Positions 18,303 to 27,899 of a stretch of 64,000 bases of DNA are shown here, one piece after another. Location: the NCBI RefSeq assembly GCF_024168825.1, contig NZ_JALJWH010000001.1, positions 4,030,001 to 4,094,000 of the forward strand. The letters are read 5' to 3'. The DNA comes from Paenarthrobacter sp. A20 (lineage in GTDB: Bacteria > Actinomycetota > Actinomycetes > Actinomycetales > Micrococcaceae). The notes below the pieces were generated by a model. It was not told the DNA's origin and ran no database searches. It saw nothing but the letters and a program-made list of their open reading frames with translations. A program made the position numbers and the translations under genes. Numbering within the stretch: the stretch's first letter is position 1; each line of letters begins with the position of its first letter.

Positions 18303-19079
18303 CTAGCGGCGAACCACCGGGTTGGAGAGGCGGCCGATGCCCTCAATCTCCACTTCGAAGCGGTCGCCCTCGCTGACCAGGCCAACACCGGCCGGGGTGC
18401 CGGTCATGATGACGTCACCCGGAAGGAGGGTGAAGGCATGCGAAACGATCGAGACGAGTTCGCGTACGCCTCGGATCATCTGGTTGGTGCTGCCGTCCTG
18501 GCGGAGTTCACCGTTGAGGCGGCCTTGGATGGAGAGGTCCTCGTGGTCGAGTTCGGTTTCGATCCACGGACCCAGCGGCGCAGAGGTGTCGAAGCCCTTG
18601 GCACGGGCCCATTGAAGGTCCGTTTTCTGCACATCGCGGGCAGTGAGGTCATTGCCACAGGTATAGCCGAAGATGACGTCGTCCGCCCGTTCTTCGGGGA
18701 CGTCCTTGCAGATGCGGCCAATGACCACGCACAGCTCGGCTTCGAAGGAGACTTCCTCCGAGAACTCGGGAAGGATGATGGGGTCGTTCGGCCCGATCAC
18801 CGAAGTATTGGGCTTCAGGAACAACAACGGCTGCTGGGGAACTTCATTTCCCAGTTCCGCTGCGTGCTCGGCGAAGTTCCGGCCGACACCAATCACCTTG
18901 CTGCGGGGAATGATGGGCGCCAGGAGCCGCACGTCCTCGAGCTTGTGCTTCACATGGGTACGTTCGACGCCGTTGAAGAACGGGTCACCATTGATGACAG
19001 TGATTTCCTCACTGCCGGGCTCACCTTCGACAACGCCGTAAAGGGGATCAGAATCAACTACAAACCGGGCGATACGCAT
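18303..19079 (-). CDS. Fumarylacetoacetate hydrolase family protein
   Basis: This 258-residue protein has the FAH fold core. It shows VGRNFAEHAAELG, the metal ligands EVSFEAELCVVIG (E-x-E) and an Asp in GNDLTARDVQKTDLQW, then LLPGDVIMTGTPAGVG near the end. Members hydrolyse or decarboxylate acylpyruvates or 2-hydroxyhepta-2,4-dienedioate, so a general acylpyruvase is the safest reading. A TAGGCT box lies seven bases before the ATG, suggesting leaderless expression. A second, diverged member of this family is at 60.2 kb. Confidence 0.87.
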   Translation of the reverse strand: MRIARFVVDSDPLYGVVEGEPGSEEITVINGDPFFNGVERTHVKHKLEDVRLLAPIIPRSKVIGVGRNFAEHAAELGNEVPQQPLLFLKPNTSVIGPNDPIILPEFSEEVSFEAELCVVIGRICKDVPEERADDVIFGYTCGNDLTARDVQKTDLQWARAKGFDTSAPLGPWIETELDHEDLSIQGRLNGELRQDGSTNQMIRGVRELVSIVSHAFTLLPGDVIMTGTPAGVGLVSEGDRFEVEIEGIGRLSNPVVRR

Positions 19080-19102
19080 GGGCTCAAGCCTACCGTCCGG
19101 GC

Positions 19103-19900
19103 TTAGCTCCGGAGGTAATCCACTTGGGCCGCAACCGAAGTCTCAGCGGCCCACCTGACGGAGGGGTCGACGTCGGGATAGACGGCATCGGTGACCGCAG
19201 GGATCGAGGCGTCCGCGCCCAACTGGTTCAGTGCCGCCCTGATTTGATCAAGCCGTTGTTCCCGGTGTTCGCGGTATTCACGGCATTTCGCGTCCAGGGC
19301 TGGAAGCACGGGTCCATGGGCTGGGAGGAGCGTTGCGGGGCCGAGCGCTTCCAAGCGGTCCAAGCTGGCAAGGTAGTCGCCCAGCCTGCCGTCCGGGTAG
19401 TCCAGCACCGTGGTGCCGCGGCCCAGGATGGTGTCCCCCGTCAGTACTGAGCCATGGGGACCGTCGGCGGGGAGATGGAAGCACACTGAGTCGGAGGTGT
19501 GGCCCGGGGTTGCCACGACGCGGATTTCGATGCCGCCTGCGTTCAGGACTTCGCCATCGTGGAGGGGCTCGCCGCCATGGCAGTGTTCCGGGGATACAGC
19601 CCGGACCGGGGCTCCCGTTAGTTCGTGGAAGCGCGCGGAGGCTTCCGTGTGGTCTGCGTGCCGGTGCGTGATGAGCACGACGTCCACTGCGCCGGCCGCC
19701 GCCAACTCCGCCAGGTGCTGTTCGTCTTCCGGACCCGGGTCAACTACAGCCACGTGGCCCGATCCCGGGGCTCCGATGACGTAGGAATTGGTGCCGTCCA
19801 GGCTCATCGGTCCTGGGTTCGGGGCCAAACGGAAGCGGGTGAGGTCACTGCTGCGCTGCAGGGAAGAGTCGTTGGAGGTCGCTATTGATTCAGAAGTCAC
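19103..19900 (-). CDS. MBL-fold metallo-hydrolase (LACTB2/glyoxalase II-like)
   Basis: The metallo-beta-lactamase metal motif THRHADHTE, the later His in TPGHTSDS, the Asp in LTGDTILGRGT and a C-terminal PAHGP are all present, so a binuclear zinc site should be intact. The C-terminal helix bundle resembles LACTB2-type hydrolases (thioester or RNA substrates). I start at the GTG at 19900 (265 residues) with AGATGGGA upstream; the frame runs further to 19948, but there it overlaps a short intergenic repeat. It lies 23 bases after the stop-distal FAH gene start region on the same strand and may be co-transcribed with it. Confidence 0.82.
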   Translation of the reverse strand: MTSESIATSNDSSLQRSSDLTRFRLAPNPGPMSLDGTNSYVIGAPGSGHVAVVDPGPEDEQHLAELAAAGAVDVVLITHRHADHTEASARFHELTGAPVRAVSPEHCHGGEPLHDGEVLNAGGIEIRVVATPGHTSDSVCFHLPADGPHGSVLTGDTILGRGTTVLDYPDGRLGDYLASLDRLEALGPATLLPAHGPVLPALDAKCREYREHREQRLDQIRAALNQLGADASIPAVTDAVYPDVDPSVRWAAETSVAAQVDYLRS

Positions 19901-19925
19901 TGTCCCATCTTGGCACCGATGCGAT

Positions 19926-20085
19926 GCTCTCTCACCAATCACCCCCATCCAGCCATCCCCCTCTCAGCAACCACCCTCAAAAGGCCCGACGCCGTCACCC
20001 GGCTGTAGTGCCGCCGTCGCCGATTAGAGCGCCTCCGACAGGAGGTGAGAGAGCGGTCACAAGAAAGCCGCGAGAGGTGAGAGCG
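19926..20085. repeat. GTGAGAGAGC intergenic repeat cluster
   Basis: The decamer GTGAGAGAGC occurs inverted at 19926-19935 and direct at 20045-20054; a one-GA-shorter version GTGAGAGCG is at 20077-20085. The first two form an 11-base inverted repeat (with the flanking G) about 110 bases apart. The same motif recurs at 29374 and 29406 beside the IS110 element. I see no gene in 19949-20175 apart from this cluster and the hairpin at 20100. Confidence 0.7.
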
Positions 20086-20099
20086 CATCCCGACGCAGA

Positions 20100-20141
20100 A
20101 CGGCGGCCCTTCCGCTTGCCACCAAGGGAAAGGACCGCCGT
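20100..20141 (-). terminator. Terminator-like hairpin after ilvE
   Basis: On the minus strand ACGGCGG-type arms of about 14 bases (20128-20141 with 20100-20113) pair with one bulge. No U-run follows. It lies 35 bases behind ilvE. Confidence 0.55.
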
Positions 20142-20175
20142 CGTGCGTTTCGGTTGTGGCAGGAAATACTGAGAC

Positions 20176-21288
20176 TTAGACCAGGCGCGTCAGCCAGCCG
20201 TGTCGGTCCTCGACGGTTCCGGTCTGGATGCCCAGGAGCTGCTCGCGGATAGCCATGGTGGTCTCGCCCGCCTTGGCGTCTTCGGAGCCGATGAATTCCG
20301 TTGCGTCCTTGAGGACACCGATCGGTGTGATCACAGCCGCGGTGCCGCAAGCGAAGACCTCGGTGATCTCGCCGGAGGCAACGCCATCACGCCACTCATC
20401 AAGGGTGATCTTGCGCTCGGTGACTTCGCGGCCCATGTCCTTGGCCACCTGGATGACGGACATCCGGGTAACGCCTTCCAGGATGGTGCCGCTGAGCGCG
20501 GGAGTGACAAGCGAGCCGTCCTTCATGACGAAGAAGACGTTCATGCCGCCGAGTTCTTCCACGGCGTCGTCGTTGAAGTGGTCCAGGAACAAGACCTGCT
20601 TGCAACCGTTCGCTTCGGCTTCCTGCTGTGCGATCAAGGAGGCTGCGTAGTTGCCACCGCACTTCGCTGCGCCCGTACCGCCGCGGCCCGCGCGTGCGTA
20701 TTCACGGGAGATCCAGATGGAGACCGGCTTGAGTTCGCCGCCGAAGTAGTTGCCGGCGGGAGAAGCGATGACGCGGAAGGATACTTCGCGGGCGGCACGC
20801 ACACCCAGGAACGCCTCGGTAGCGATCATGAACGGACGCAGGTAAAGGGCTTCGCCGTCGCCGGAAGGAACCCATCCCTTGTCAGCCTGCACGAGTTCGC
20901 GGATGGCGCCGAGGAAGTACTCCTCCGGAAGTTCCGGAAGGGCAAGGCGGCGGGCCGACTTGTTCAGGCGCGCAGCGTTGGCTTCGGGGCGGAACGTCCA
21001 GACGGAGCCGTCAGCGTGGCGGTAGGCCTTGAGGCCCTCGAAGATTTCCTGGCCGTAATGCAGGACAGCAGCCGAGGGGTCCAGGGAAATGGGTCCGTAA
21101 GGCTCGATCCGGGCATTCTGCCAACCGCCATTGCCATCGGCGTCAACTTTGTAGTCGACGACGGCGGTGTGGTCGGTGAAGTAGTCGCCGAAGCCTGGGT
21201 TCGCCAGGACGGCTGCACGCTCCTCAGCAGATTTCGGTGTTTCCGAAAGCTGCTGGCTGAATTCGACGCCATGGGCAGTCTGAGTCAT
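20176..21288 (-). CDS. ilvE: Branched-chain-amino-acid aminotransferase
   Basis: IlvE makes the last transamination step to Val, Leu and Ile using PLP. The 370-residue fold-type IV protein has FEGLKAYRHADGSVWTFRP, LYLRPFMIATE, the PLP-lysine region GGTGAAKCGGNYAASL, and the phosphate-binding SGTILEGVTR and FACGTAAVITPI segments. I start at the ATG at 21288, preceded by GGAGG; the frame is open 15 codons further but without family support. It lies downstream of leuB on the same strand with a 117-base gap that may hold its own promoter (TTGTCT near an AT-rich stretch). Confidence 0.96.
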   Translation of the reverse strand: MTQTAHGVEFSQQLSETPKSAEERAAVLANPGFGDYFTDHTAVVDYKVDADGNGGWQNARIEPYGPISLDPSAAVLHYGQEIFEGLKAYRHADGSVWTFRPEANAARLNKSARRLALPELPEEYFLGAIRELVQADKGWVPSGDGEALYLRPFMIATEAFLGVRAAREVSFRVIASPAGNYFGGELKPVSIWISREYARAGRGGTGAAKCGGNYAASLIAQQEAEANGCKQVLFLDHFNDDAVEELGGMNVFFVMKDGSLVTPALSGTILEGVTRMSVIQVAKDMGREVTERKITLDEWRDGVASGEITEVFACGTAAVITPIGVLKDATEFIGSEDAKAGETTMAIREQLLGIQTGTVEDRHGWLTRLV

Positions 21289-21405
21289 GTTTCCTCCACA
21301 GTCAGCTACCTGGCAGGGTGAACCGGGTCCCAAAGGGTGTGGTTCAGCGATGGACCAGGGAAGCAGGTAAATAATTCAAGACAAGCTTACGCCTGAGAAT
21401 TGGGC

Positions 21406-22458
21406 CTAAAGTGCGGCCGCGATAGCGTCGCCAATGGCAGCTGTGCTGCGTGGCTCGCCGGTGCGGCTCTCGACGTCGGCGATCACTGCCGCCTCGATCT
21501 TGCGGGCCGCCGTGGTGTAGCCAAGGTGGTCCAGGAGAAGCACTGCGGAGAGGATGGCCGCGGTGGGATCGGCTTTCTGCTGACCGGCGATGTCCGGAGC
21601 GGAGCCGTGGACGGGTTCAAACATGGACGGCGCTGTGCGGTCCATGTTGATATTGCCCGATGCCGCCAGGCCGATGCCACCGGTAATGGCAGCAGCGAGG
21701 TCGGTAAGGATGTCGCCGAACAGGTTGTCGGTGACGATGACATCAAAGCGGGAGGGGTCGGTCACCATGAAAATGGTGGCAGCATCGATGTGCAGGTAAT
21801 CGTGGGTGACCTCGGGGAATTCCTGGGCCACGGCCTCGACGGTCCGCTTCCACAGGTGCCCGGCGTAAACCAGGACATTGTGCTTATGGACGAGTGTGAC
21901 GTGCTTGCGCGGACGCTCGCTGGCGCGGCGGAACGCATCGCGCACCACGCGCTCAACGCCATGGGCGGTATTGAGCGAAACCTCGGTTGCGACCTCGTGC
22001 GGGGTGCCGCCACGCAGCGTGCCGCCGTTGCCGACATAAGGACCCTCGGTACCTTCGCGGACCACGATGAAGTCGATGGTGCCGGGGTTCGCCAAAGGGC
22101 TGCCGACTGTTCCGTACAGACGGGACGGGCGCAGGTTCACGTAGTGGTCCAGGCTGAAGCGGAGCTTGAGCAGCATCTCGCGTTCGATGATGCCGGAGGG
22201 GATTCGCGTATCGCCGGGGGCCGCACCCACTGCGCCGAAAAGAATGGCGTCGCGCGTGCGCAGGTCCGCCAGGACCTCGTCCGGAAGGGTCTCGCCGGTC
22301 TCCAACCAGTGCTGGGCACCGAGCTTGTAGTTGGTCAGCTCAAGGGCGACGCCCTCCACGGCGACAGCCTTTTCGAGGACCTTGACGGCTTCGGCGATGA
22401 CCTCTGGGCCAATGCCGTCGCCAGGGATGACAGCGAGATTGATGGACGTTGCACTCAT
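21406..22458 (-). CDS. leuB: 3-isopropylmalate dehydrogenase
   Basis: LeuB oxidises and decarboxylates 3-isopropylmalate with NAD. The 350-residue protein has [11 protein letters not shown] at the start, the substrate Arg segment [37 protein letters not shown] and the metal-binding [19 protein letters not shown] block. The ATG at 22458 ([10 protein letters not shown]) is the family start; the open frame to 22494 is probably not translated. A TGAGAC half-site like that of the ndgR/leuC operator lies about 45 bases upstream, followed by TTGACC and TAGATA. Confidence 0.96.
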   Translation of the reverse strand: MSATSINLAVIPGDGIGPEVIAEAVKVLEKAVAVEGVALELTNYKLGAQHWLETGETLPDEVLADLRTRDAILFGAVGAAPGDTRIPSGIIEREMLLKLRFSLDHYVNLRPSRLYGTVGSPLANPGTIDFIVVREGTEGPYVGNGGTLRGGTPHEVATEVSLNTAHGVERVVRDAFRRASERPRKHVTLVHKHNVLVYAGHLWKRTVEAVAQEFPEVTHDYLHIDAATIFMVTDPSRFDVIVTDNLFGDILTDLAAAITGGIGLAASGNINMDRTAPSMFEPVHGSAPDIAGQQKADPTAAILSAVLLLDHLGYTTAARKIEAAVIADVESRTGEPRSTAAIGDAIAAAL

Positions 22459-22569
22459 AGCTCTATCTAGCCAAGCAATCCACATGCTGGTCAAAATCGT
22501 CTCATTCTGCGAACACGCAACAGCGCGAAGTCAGACCACGGCATGATGTCCGGGCAGGGAACAAGCGCA

Positions 22570-22575
22570 TAGAGT
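22570..22575 (+). promoter_or_regulatory. Candidate -10 box, leaderless sensor kinase gene
   Basis: TAGAGT followed by six bases and the GTG start at 22582; there is no ribosome-binding site. Inference from spacing. Confidence 0.45.
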
Positions 22576-22581
22576 CTAAGC

Positions 22582-23766
22582 GTGGATAGAAGGCACGCAG
22601 TTTACGAATGGTTCCGCATCAACCGCTTCACAGTGGATATGACGGCCACCTCGCTGCTGATACTCCTTTTCGGTCCGGTCTACCTGCTCGCCTCCCGGCC
22701 CGGGCTCTTTGTCCTTTCGTGCAGCCTCCTGCTTCCGCTGGCCTGGCGGCGGACGCGCCCGGCTGTGGCGGCCGGCGTCGTCATTCTTGTATGCCTTATT
22801 CAGTGGGCAGTAGGCGCCGAACCGGTGGCGGGCCAGATCGCAGTCCCGCTTGTCATCTATGCAACCGCAGCCTACGGGCCGGCCTGGGCGAGCCGCACGG
22901 TGCTGGTGGCCGGCATGCTGGGTGGCATCATGCTGACTACTCGCGAATACTCCAGTACTGCCGAGTCGGGGATCATGGGGCTCACCATCGGAGCGCTCTA
23001 CACGGTCCTGATTTGGATGCTGGTCCTGGTGAGCTGGACCCTGGGCGATCTGACCCGGGTACGCCGGCTCCAACTTCAGGCCCTCGAGGACCGGACACGG
23101 CGGATGGAAGTGGAACAGGTCCAGGAGCGGAAACTGGCCGCCGCCGACGAACGCTCCCATATCGCCCGGGAAATGCACGACATCGTGGCCCACTCACTCT
23201 CAGTGATCATCACCCAGGCGGACGGCGCCCGTTATGCAGCCGCCGCGAAGCCCGAGCTCGCTACCGAAGCGCTGGCAACCATTGCCGCGACAGGCAGGGA
23301 CTCGCTGGGTGAGATGCGACGGCTCCTGGGGGTCCTCCGCTCCGATGACGACTCCCCCACGCGCCCGCAACCCCGGCTGTCCGACCTGGACGAACTGCTC
23401 CTCGGCTTCCGAGCCGCTACCTTGCAGGTGGCTTTCGAACAGAGTGGTGTCCCCCGCCGGGCCCTCCCCGCTGGCGCGGAACTCACTGCCTACCGGATCA
23501 TCCAGGAAGCCCTCACCAACGTCATGAAGCATGCTGGACCAAGGGCGACGGCGGGCGTCACCCTGACATGGCAGGCACGTGGACTTCAACTGGATATCGT
23601 CGACGACGGCCGCGGCGCCGCTGCGGATCCGCCAGCAGCCGGTGGCGGCAACGGTTTGCGGGGAATGGGAGAGCGGGTCTCCCTCTACGATGGTTCCTTG
23701 ACCGCAGGTCCGGAACAGGGCGGCGGTTTCCGTGTGTCCGCTTTTATCCCCTACTCGGAGGCCTAA
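22582..23766 (+). CDS. Sensor histidine kinase, NarX/DesK type (HisKA_3)
   Basis: This 394-residue membrane kinase has about four to five hydrophobic segments in residues 20-160, then a coiled stretch and the HisKA_3 dimerisation motif AREMHDIVAHSLSVII with the phosphate-accepting His near residue 199. The HATPase domain follows, with RIIQEALTNVMKHA (N box), VDDGRG and GNGLRGMGERV. No extracellular sensor domain is obvious, so it may sense within the membrane. It precedes its response regulator by three bases, and that pair is followed by a MacB-type ABC exporter. By analogy with other Gram-positive arrangements, the pair probably controls the exporter. Confidence 0.9.
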   Translation: MDRRHAVYEWFRINRFTVDMTATSLLILLFGPVYLLASRPGLFVLSCSLLLPLAWRRTRPAVAAGVVILVCLIQWAVGAEPVAGQIAVPLVIYATAAYGPAWASRTVLVAGMLGGIMLTTREYSSTAESGIMGLTIGALYTVLIWMLVLVSWTLGDLTRVRRLQLQALEDRTRRMEVEQVQERKLAAADERSHIAREMHDIVAHSLSVIITQADGARYAAAAKPELATEALATIAATGRDSLGEMRRLLGVLRSDDDSPTRPQPRLSDLDELLLGFRAATLQVAFEQSGVPRRALPAGAELTAYRIIQEALTNVMKHAGPRATAGVTLTWQARGLQLDIVDDGRGAAADPPAAGGGNGLRGMGERVSLYDGSLTAGPEQGGGFRVSAFIPYSEA

Positions 23767-23769
23767 GCC

Positions 23770-24483
23770 ATGCCAGAAGTTCCTGCGCCCATCAGGGTCG
23801 CACTCGTTGATGACCAGCATTTGGTCCGTTCGGGCTTTGGCATGCTGATCAATTCACAGCCCGACCTTGAAGTGGTCGCCGAGGCGGGAAACGGGATCGA
23901 GGCTGTCCAGGCCCTTGCCGCCACCGCTGCCGATGTGGTCCTAATGGATGTTCGTATGCCCGGGATGGATGGCATCGAGGCAACCCGCCGCATCCTGGAA
24001 CAGGCAGCGGCGCAACCTTCTGGATCCCAACGCGCGGACATCAAAATCGTCGTCCTGACCACGTTCGATCTCGATGAGTACGCCCTGGCTGCTATCCAGG
24101 CCGGCGCCAGCGGATTCCTCCTGAAGGATGCGCCACCCGAAGAACTCCTTGAAGCAATCCGGACCGTTTACCGTGGGGACGCCGTGATCGCTCCCTCCAC
24201 CACCCGGCGTTTGCTTGACCATGTGGCGCCGCTGCTGCGGACGCAGACCCCTGAACAGAGCGAGCACGCCGCTGCCGTAGAGCGGCTGACGACCCGCGAG
24301 CGTGAAGTGTTCCAACTGATCGCGCAGGGACAGTCGAATCCCGAGATTGCGGCGGGCCTTTTCCTATCCGAGGCAACAGTGAAGACCCATGTGGGCCACA
24401 TCCTGGCCAAGCTTGGCGCCCGGGACCGTGTGCAGGTAGTGGTGATTGCGTACGAGACAGGGATTGTGGCGCCGGGGATCTGA
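23770..24483 (+). CDS. Response regulator, NarL/FixJ family
   Basis: This 237-residue regulator has a receiver domain with VALVDDQHLVR, the phospho-accepting Asp near residue 60 in VVLMDVRMPGMDG and the Lys in FLLKDA. A LuxR-type helix-turn-helix follows (LTTREREVFQLIAQGQSNPEIAAGLFLSEATVKTHVGHI). Spacing and order show it is the partner of the upstream kinase. An insertion of about ten residues after the phosphorylation loop (QAAAQPSGSQRAD) is somewhat longer than usual but harmless. Confidence 0.93.
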   Translation: MPEVPAPIRVALVDDQHLVRSGFGMLINSQPDLEVVAEAGNGIEAVQALAATAADVVLMDVRMPGMDGIEATRRILEQAAAQPSGSQRADIKIVVLTTFDLDEYALAAIQAGASGFLLKDAPPEELLEAIRTVYRGDAVIAPSTTRRLLDHVAPLLRTQTPEQSEHAAAVERLTTREREVFQLIAQGQSNPEIAAGLFLSEATVKTHVGHILAKLGARDRVQVVVIAYETGIVAPGI

Positions 24484-24559
24484 GAGCTCAGACCACGGTA
24501 TGAGCACCCCTGCCAGATAATGGACCCCAGGCCCGATCCCGGTGTGACGCACCAAAACA

Positions 24560-24565
24560 TAGCGT
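24560..24565 (+). promoter_or_regulatory. Candidate -10 box, leaderless ABC ATPase gene
   Basis: TAGCGT followed by six bases and the ATG at 24572, with no Shine-Dalgarno. The exporter may thus have its own promoter, separate from the two-component genes. Confidence 0.45.
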
Positions 24566-24571
24566 GGAACC

Positions 24572-25366
24572 ATGACAACATTCACGCCTCTCCCCCATCC
24601 GTCAGGAACCGACCACCCCACGGGATCGGACGCCGACCAGGCGCGTCCCGCCGTCGAGGCCTTCACCCTGTCCAAGAGTTACGGACGGGCCGATACCCGC
24701 GTGACGGCCCTGAACGAAGTGTCGGTGAGCTTCGATGCCGGGAAGTTCACCGCGATCATGGGGCCCTCCGGTTCGGGAAAGTCCACCCTGATGCATTGCC
24801 TCGCCGGGCTTGATACCGCGGATTCCGGACGGATTGTGCTGGGCGGCACGGATTTGACGGGGCTGAACGATCGCCAGCTCACCGCCCTTCGCCGGGAGCG
24901 GATCGGCTTCGTCTTCCAGGCGTTCAACTTGGTGCCCACCTTGACGGCCGAGCAGAACATCACGCTTCCGCTTGCCTTGGCGGGAACCACCGCCGACGCC
25001 GGATGGCTGGATACCGTTGTCAGTACCCTCGGCCTGAAGGACCGCCTGAAGCACCGACCCCATGAGCTTTCCGGGGGTCAGCAGCAGCGCGTGGCCGTAG
25101 CCCGCGCGCTGCTGACGCGTCCCGACGTCGTGTTTGGCGATGAGCCCACCGGCAACCTCGATTCCAAGGCCGGCGGCGAAGTCCTTGCGCTGCTCCGTCG
25201 AAGCAGCCAGGAAATGGGCCAAACCATCATCATGGTCACCCACGATCCCGTGGCCGCCAGCTACGCCGACCGCGTGGTGTTGATGAGCGACGGCGGCCTG
25301 GTGGGCGAGATTCACGATCCCACGGCAGATTCCGTCCTGGCCGCCCTCGGCAAGCTGGGGGCCTGA
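24572..25366 (+). CDS. ABC transporter ATPase, MacB/LolD type
   Basis: The nucleotide-binding subunit (264 residues) has Walker A GPSGSGKST near residue 64, Q-loop FVFQAFNLVPTLTAEQN, signature LSGGQQQRVAVARAL, Walker B VVFGDEPTGNLD and the H-loop MVTHD. The signature LSGGQQQRVA and the DEPTGNLD Walker B are typical of the MacB/LolD/FtsE family that powers mechanotransmission rather than direct transport. The permease gene follows after three bases. Likely cargo in Gram-positives is antimicrobial peptides or lipoprotein-like molecules, but nothing here fixes it. Confidence 0.92.
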   Translation: MTTFTPLPHPSGTDHPTGSDADQARPAVEAFTLSKSYGRADTRVTALNEVSVSFDAGKFTAIMGPSGSGKSTLMHCLAGLDTADSGRIVLGGTDLTGLNDRQLTALRRERIGFVFQAFNLVPTLTAEQNITLPLALAGTTADAGWLDTVVSTLGLKDRLKHRPHELSGGQQQRVAVARALLTRPDVVFGDEPTGNLDSKAGGEVLALLRRSSQEMGQTIIMVTHDPVAASYADRVVLMSDGGLVGEIHDPTADSVLAALGKLGA

Positions 25367-25369
25367 GGC

Positions 25370-27838
25370 ATGTTGCGTGTTGCCCTTTCCCAAGTGACGA
25401 CGCATTTCCGGCGGTTCGTCGCCATCGGACTGGCTGTGATGCTGTCCGTGATGTTCCTCTCCGCCACGCTGATGGTGGGTGCAAGCACGAATGCGTCCCT
25501 GGGCGCCAGCATAGGAGAGGCCTATCGCAACGCTGACCTCGTTGCTACGTCAAAGAACGGTGAAGCGTTCACCCAGGCCGCAGTGGATGCAGCCGTGTCC
25601 TCCCCCGCAGTGGATGATAGCTACGCCGAACGTTCCACTTATGTCACGTTCGAGGCCGGCGGCGGCGAGCAATACGGGCGGCTGCGAAATGCAGCCCCCG
25701 CGTCGCTTGAAGGCGCGGTCCTGTCGTCCGGATCCATGCCGGTCAAGGCTTCGGAGGCTGTTATTGACGTCAAGACGGCTGAACATCTGGGCCTCGCCGT
25801 TGGGAGCACACTCGAGCTGCACGGGCCCGGACCTGTCAAGAATGCCACAGTGACCATCACGGGCCTGACCCAGGCCACGAATGACCCCTTCTCGTCATCG
25901 GCGGCGCAGTTGGTAGCGTCCGAATCGGTCCTCAACGCGGTCCAGGATGCCGGGGCCGGGTTCACCGGGGTGCAGTTCTCGCTCAAGTCCGGGGAGGATG
26001 TCGCCGCCGCCAAGGAGTACATCACCCATCGAATGGAAGCTGCGGGGGCCGTTGAGCCCGTGCTGGAAACGGCACAGGAGAAGGTTACGTCCACGGTGGC
26101 CATGCTCAGCGCAGGACAGGACCAACTGACCGTGGTGCTGCTTGCGTTCGCCGGCGTAGCCATCCTTGTCTCGACGTTGGTGGTGGCCAATACTTTCTCC
26201 GTGCTGGTGGCCCAACGGACCAGGGAGCTGGCACTCCTGCGGTGCCTCGGCGCCGGCCGGGCACAGATCCGCGGATCAGTCATGCTTGAGGCCCTGGTGG
26301 TCGGCTTCCTTTCCTCGGTGCTGGGCGTCCTTGCCGCGACCGGCCTGATGACCGGGTTGATTGCATGGGCAAGGTCCCAGCCTGAGCAGGCCTTCGCGAC
26401 GTTGGCTGTACCGCCGTCGGCTATTGTTGCCGGCCTTGTTGCCGGAACATTGTTGACCGTAGTCGCTGCGCTGGTGCCCGCCAAGGCGGCCACCGCCGTC
26501 GCACCCCTTGCCGCCTTGCGGCCCAGCGATGACGCCTCCGTCCGGAACAAACGCGGCAAGGTCCGGCTGGTCCTGGGCCTGGTGGCCTTGGCCGGAGGAA
26601 CCGCGCTGCTGGTGTACGGCAGCGTGAACGTGTCACTGGGGGTGGCACTGCTGGGTGGTGCCGCCTCGTTCGTAGGGATCCTGCTCTGCTCCACCCTGTT
26701 CATCCCCACAGTCGTTGCAGTGGCCGGTCGCCTGGCCGCTCCGGCTGGCGTCCCGGGCAAGCTTGCCGCCGTCAACGCCGCCCGCAACCCCGCTCGGACC
26801 TCGGCTACCGCGGCTGCGCTTCTGATCGGCGTCACGCTTGTGTCCCTGATGATGACCGGCGCAGCGACCTCGAGGCAGGCGTTCAACGACACCTTGGCAG
26901 AGAACTATCCCGTGGACCTGTCCACGCAGTCAGCAGTGGACGGCCCGGGCGAGCCCAACCAGGCTTTGGAAAGGATCAGGACCCTCGACGGCGTCAGCGC
27001 CGCGGTCCTGCTCCAGCCTGTGGGAACACTGAGCGACACCACCACCCCTGACGGCGGCACGACGATCTACGGCCTCTCCGCCGCTGATGCTGCATCCGTG
27101 CTCCGCGACAACAACCTGAAGCCGGCCCCGGGCACCGTGTACCTTCCTGAAGATTCTCCGAAGGGGCCCGCCACGATCACGACGGCGGCCGGCAGCGTTT
27201 CACTCGACGCGAAGGTTTTGCGGACCCGCCACGTCCCGGCCTTCGTAGAAAGCACCAGCATCTCCGCCGCCCCGTTGCCGGAAACCCCTGCCATGGTGTG
27301 GGTGAAACTGGACGATTCTGTGTCCACGGACCGGGTGCAGGCTATCCAGAAGGAAGTCGCAGCAGCCTTGGGCGTTCAGGAGCGTACTGTCAGCGGGGCC
27401 GCGATCGAGCGGGTGACGTTCAACAGCATCATTGACGTGCTCCTGCTGGTGGTCACCGGGCTGCTTGGTGTCGCGGTGGTGATCGCGTTGATCGGCGTGG
27501 CCAACACGTTATCGCTTTCGGTCCTTGAACGGACCAGGGAGAACTCGCTCCTCAGGGCGCTGGGACTCACCAAGGGCCAGCTGCGCGGAATGCTGGCCAT
27601 CGAGGCAGTGCTCGTAGCAGGCGTGGCCGCCATCATGGGTGCGGGCATGGGCGTCGTCTACGGATGGCTGGGGGCGCAGGCAACCCTGGGCGGCGTGGCG
27701 ACAGTTGTGCCCGCCGTGCCGTGGCTGCAGCTGGCGGCGGTCTTTGGGGTGGCCGTGGTGGCCGGACTCCTCGCATCCGTGATCCCGGCCCGACGCGCTG
27801 CACGTCTGTCTCCGGTTGAGGGGTTGGCCACCGCGTAG
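25370..27838 (+). CDS. FtsX/MacB-type ABC permease
   Basis: This 822-residue permease has an N-terminal membrane helix (residues about 16-38), a large extracytoplasmic domain, then an FtsX block of three helices (near residues 240-380), a second extracytoplasmic part and a second FtsX block at the C-terminus (helices near 690-815). The repeated FtsX signatures RTRELALLRCLGAGRAQIRGSV and RTRENSLLRALGLTKGQLRGML show the two halves arose by duplication. It pairs with the upstream ATPase. The 45 bases between its stop and the IS110 left end hold the left part of an interrupted palindrome. Confidence 0.9.
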   Translation: MLRVALSQVTTHFRRFVAIGLAVMLSVMFLSATLMVGASTNASLGASIGEAYRNADLVATSKNGEAFTQAAVDAAVSSPAVDDSYAERSTYVTFEAGGGEQYGRLRNAAPASLEGAVLSSGSMPVKASEAVIDVKTAEHLGLAVGSTLELHGPGPVKNATVTITGLTQATNDPFSSSAAQLVASESVLNAVQDAGAGFTGVQFSLKSGEDVAAAKEYITHRMEAAGAVEPVLETAQEKVTSTVAMLSAGQDQLTVVLLAFAGVAILVSTLVVANTFSVLVAQRTRELALLRCLGAGRAQIRGSVMLEALVVGFLSSVLGVLAATGLMTGLIAWARSQPEQAFATLAVPPSAIVAGLVAGTLLTVVAALVPAKAATAVAPLAALRPSDDASVRNKRGKVRLVLGLVALAGGTALLVYGSVNVSLGVALLGGAASFVGILLCSTLFIPTVVAVAGRLAAPAGVPGKLAAVNAARNPARTSATAAALLIGVTLVSLMMTGAATSRQAFNDTLAENYPVDLSTQSAVDGPGEPNQALERIRTLDGVSAAVLLQPVGTLSDTTTPDGGTTIYGLSAADAASVLRDNNLKPAPGTVYLPEDSPKGPATITTAAGSVSLDAKVLRTRHVPAFVESTSISAAPLPETPAMVWVKLDDSVSTDRVQAIQKEVAAALGVQERTVSGAAIERVTFNSIIDVLLLVVTGLLGVAVVIALIGVANTLSLSVLERTRENSLLRALGLTKGQLRGMLAIEAVLVAGVAAIMGAGMGVVYGWLGAQATLGGVATVVPAVPWLQLAAVFGVAVVAGLLASVIPARRAARLSPVEGLATA

Positions 27839-27899
27839 GGCCCGCACGCCCTCCCACCTCATCCGGCTTAAAGAGAAACGCTCGTTACCTTTTTCGTAG

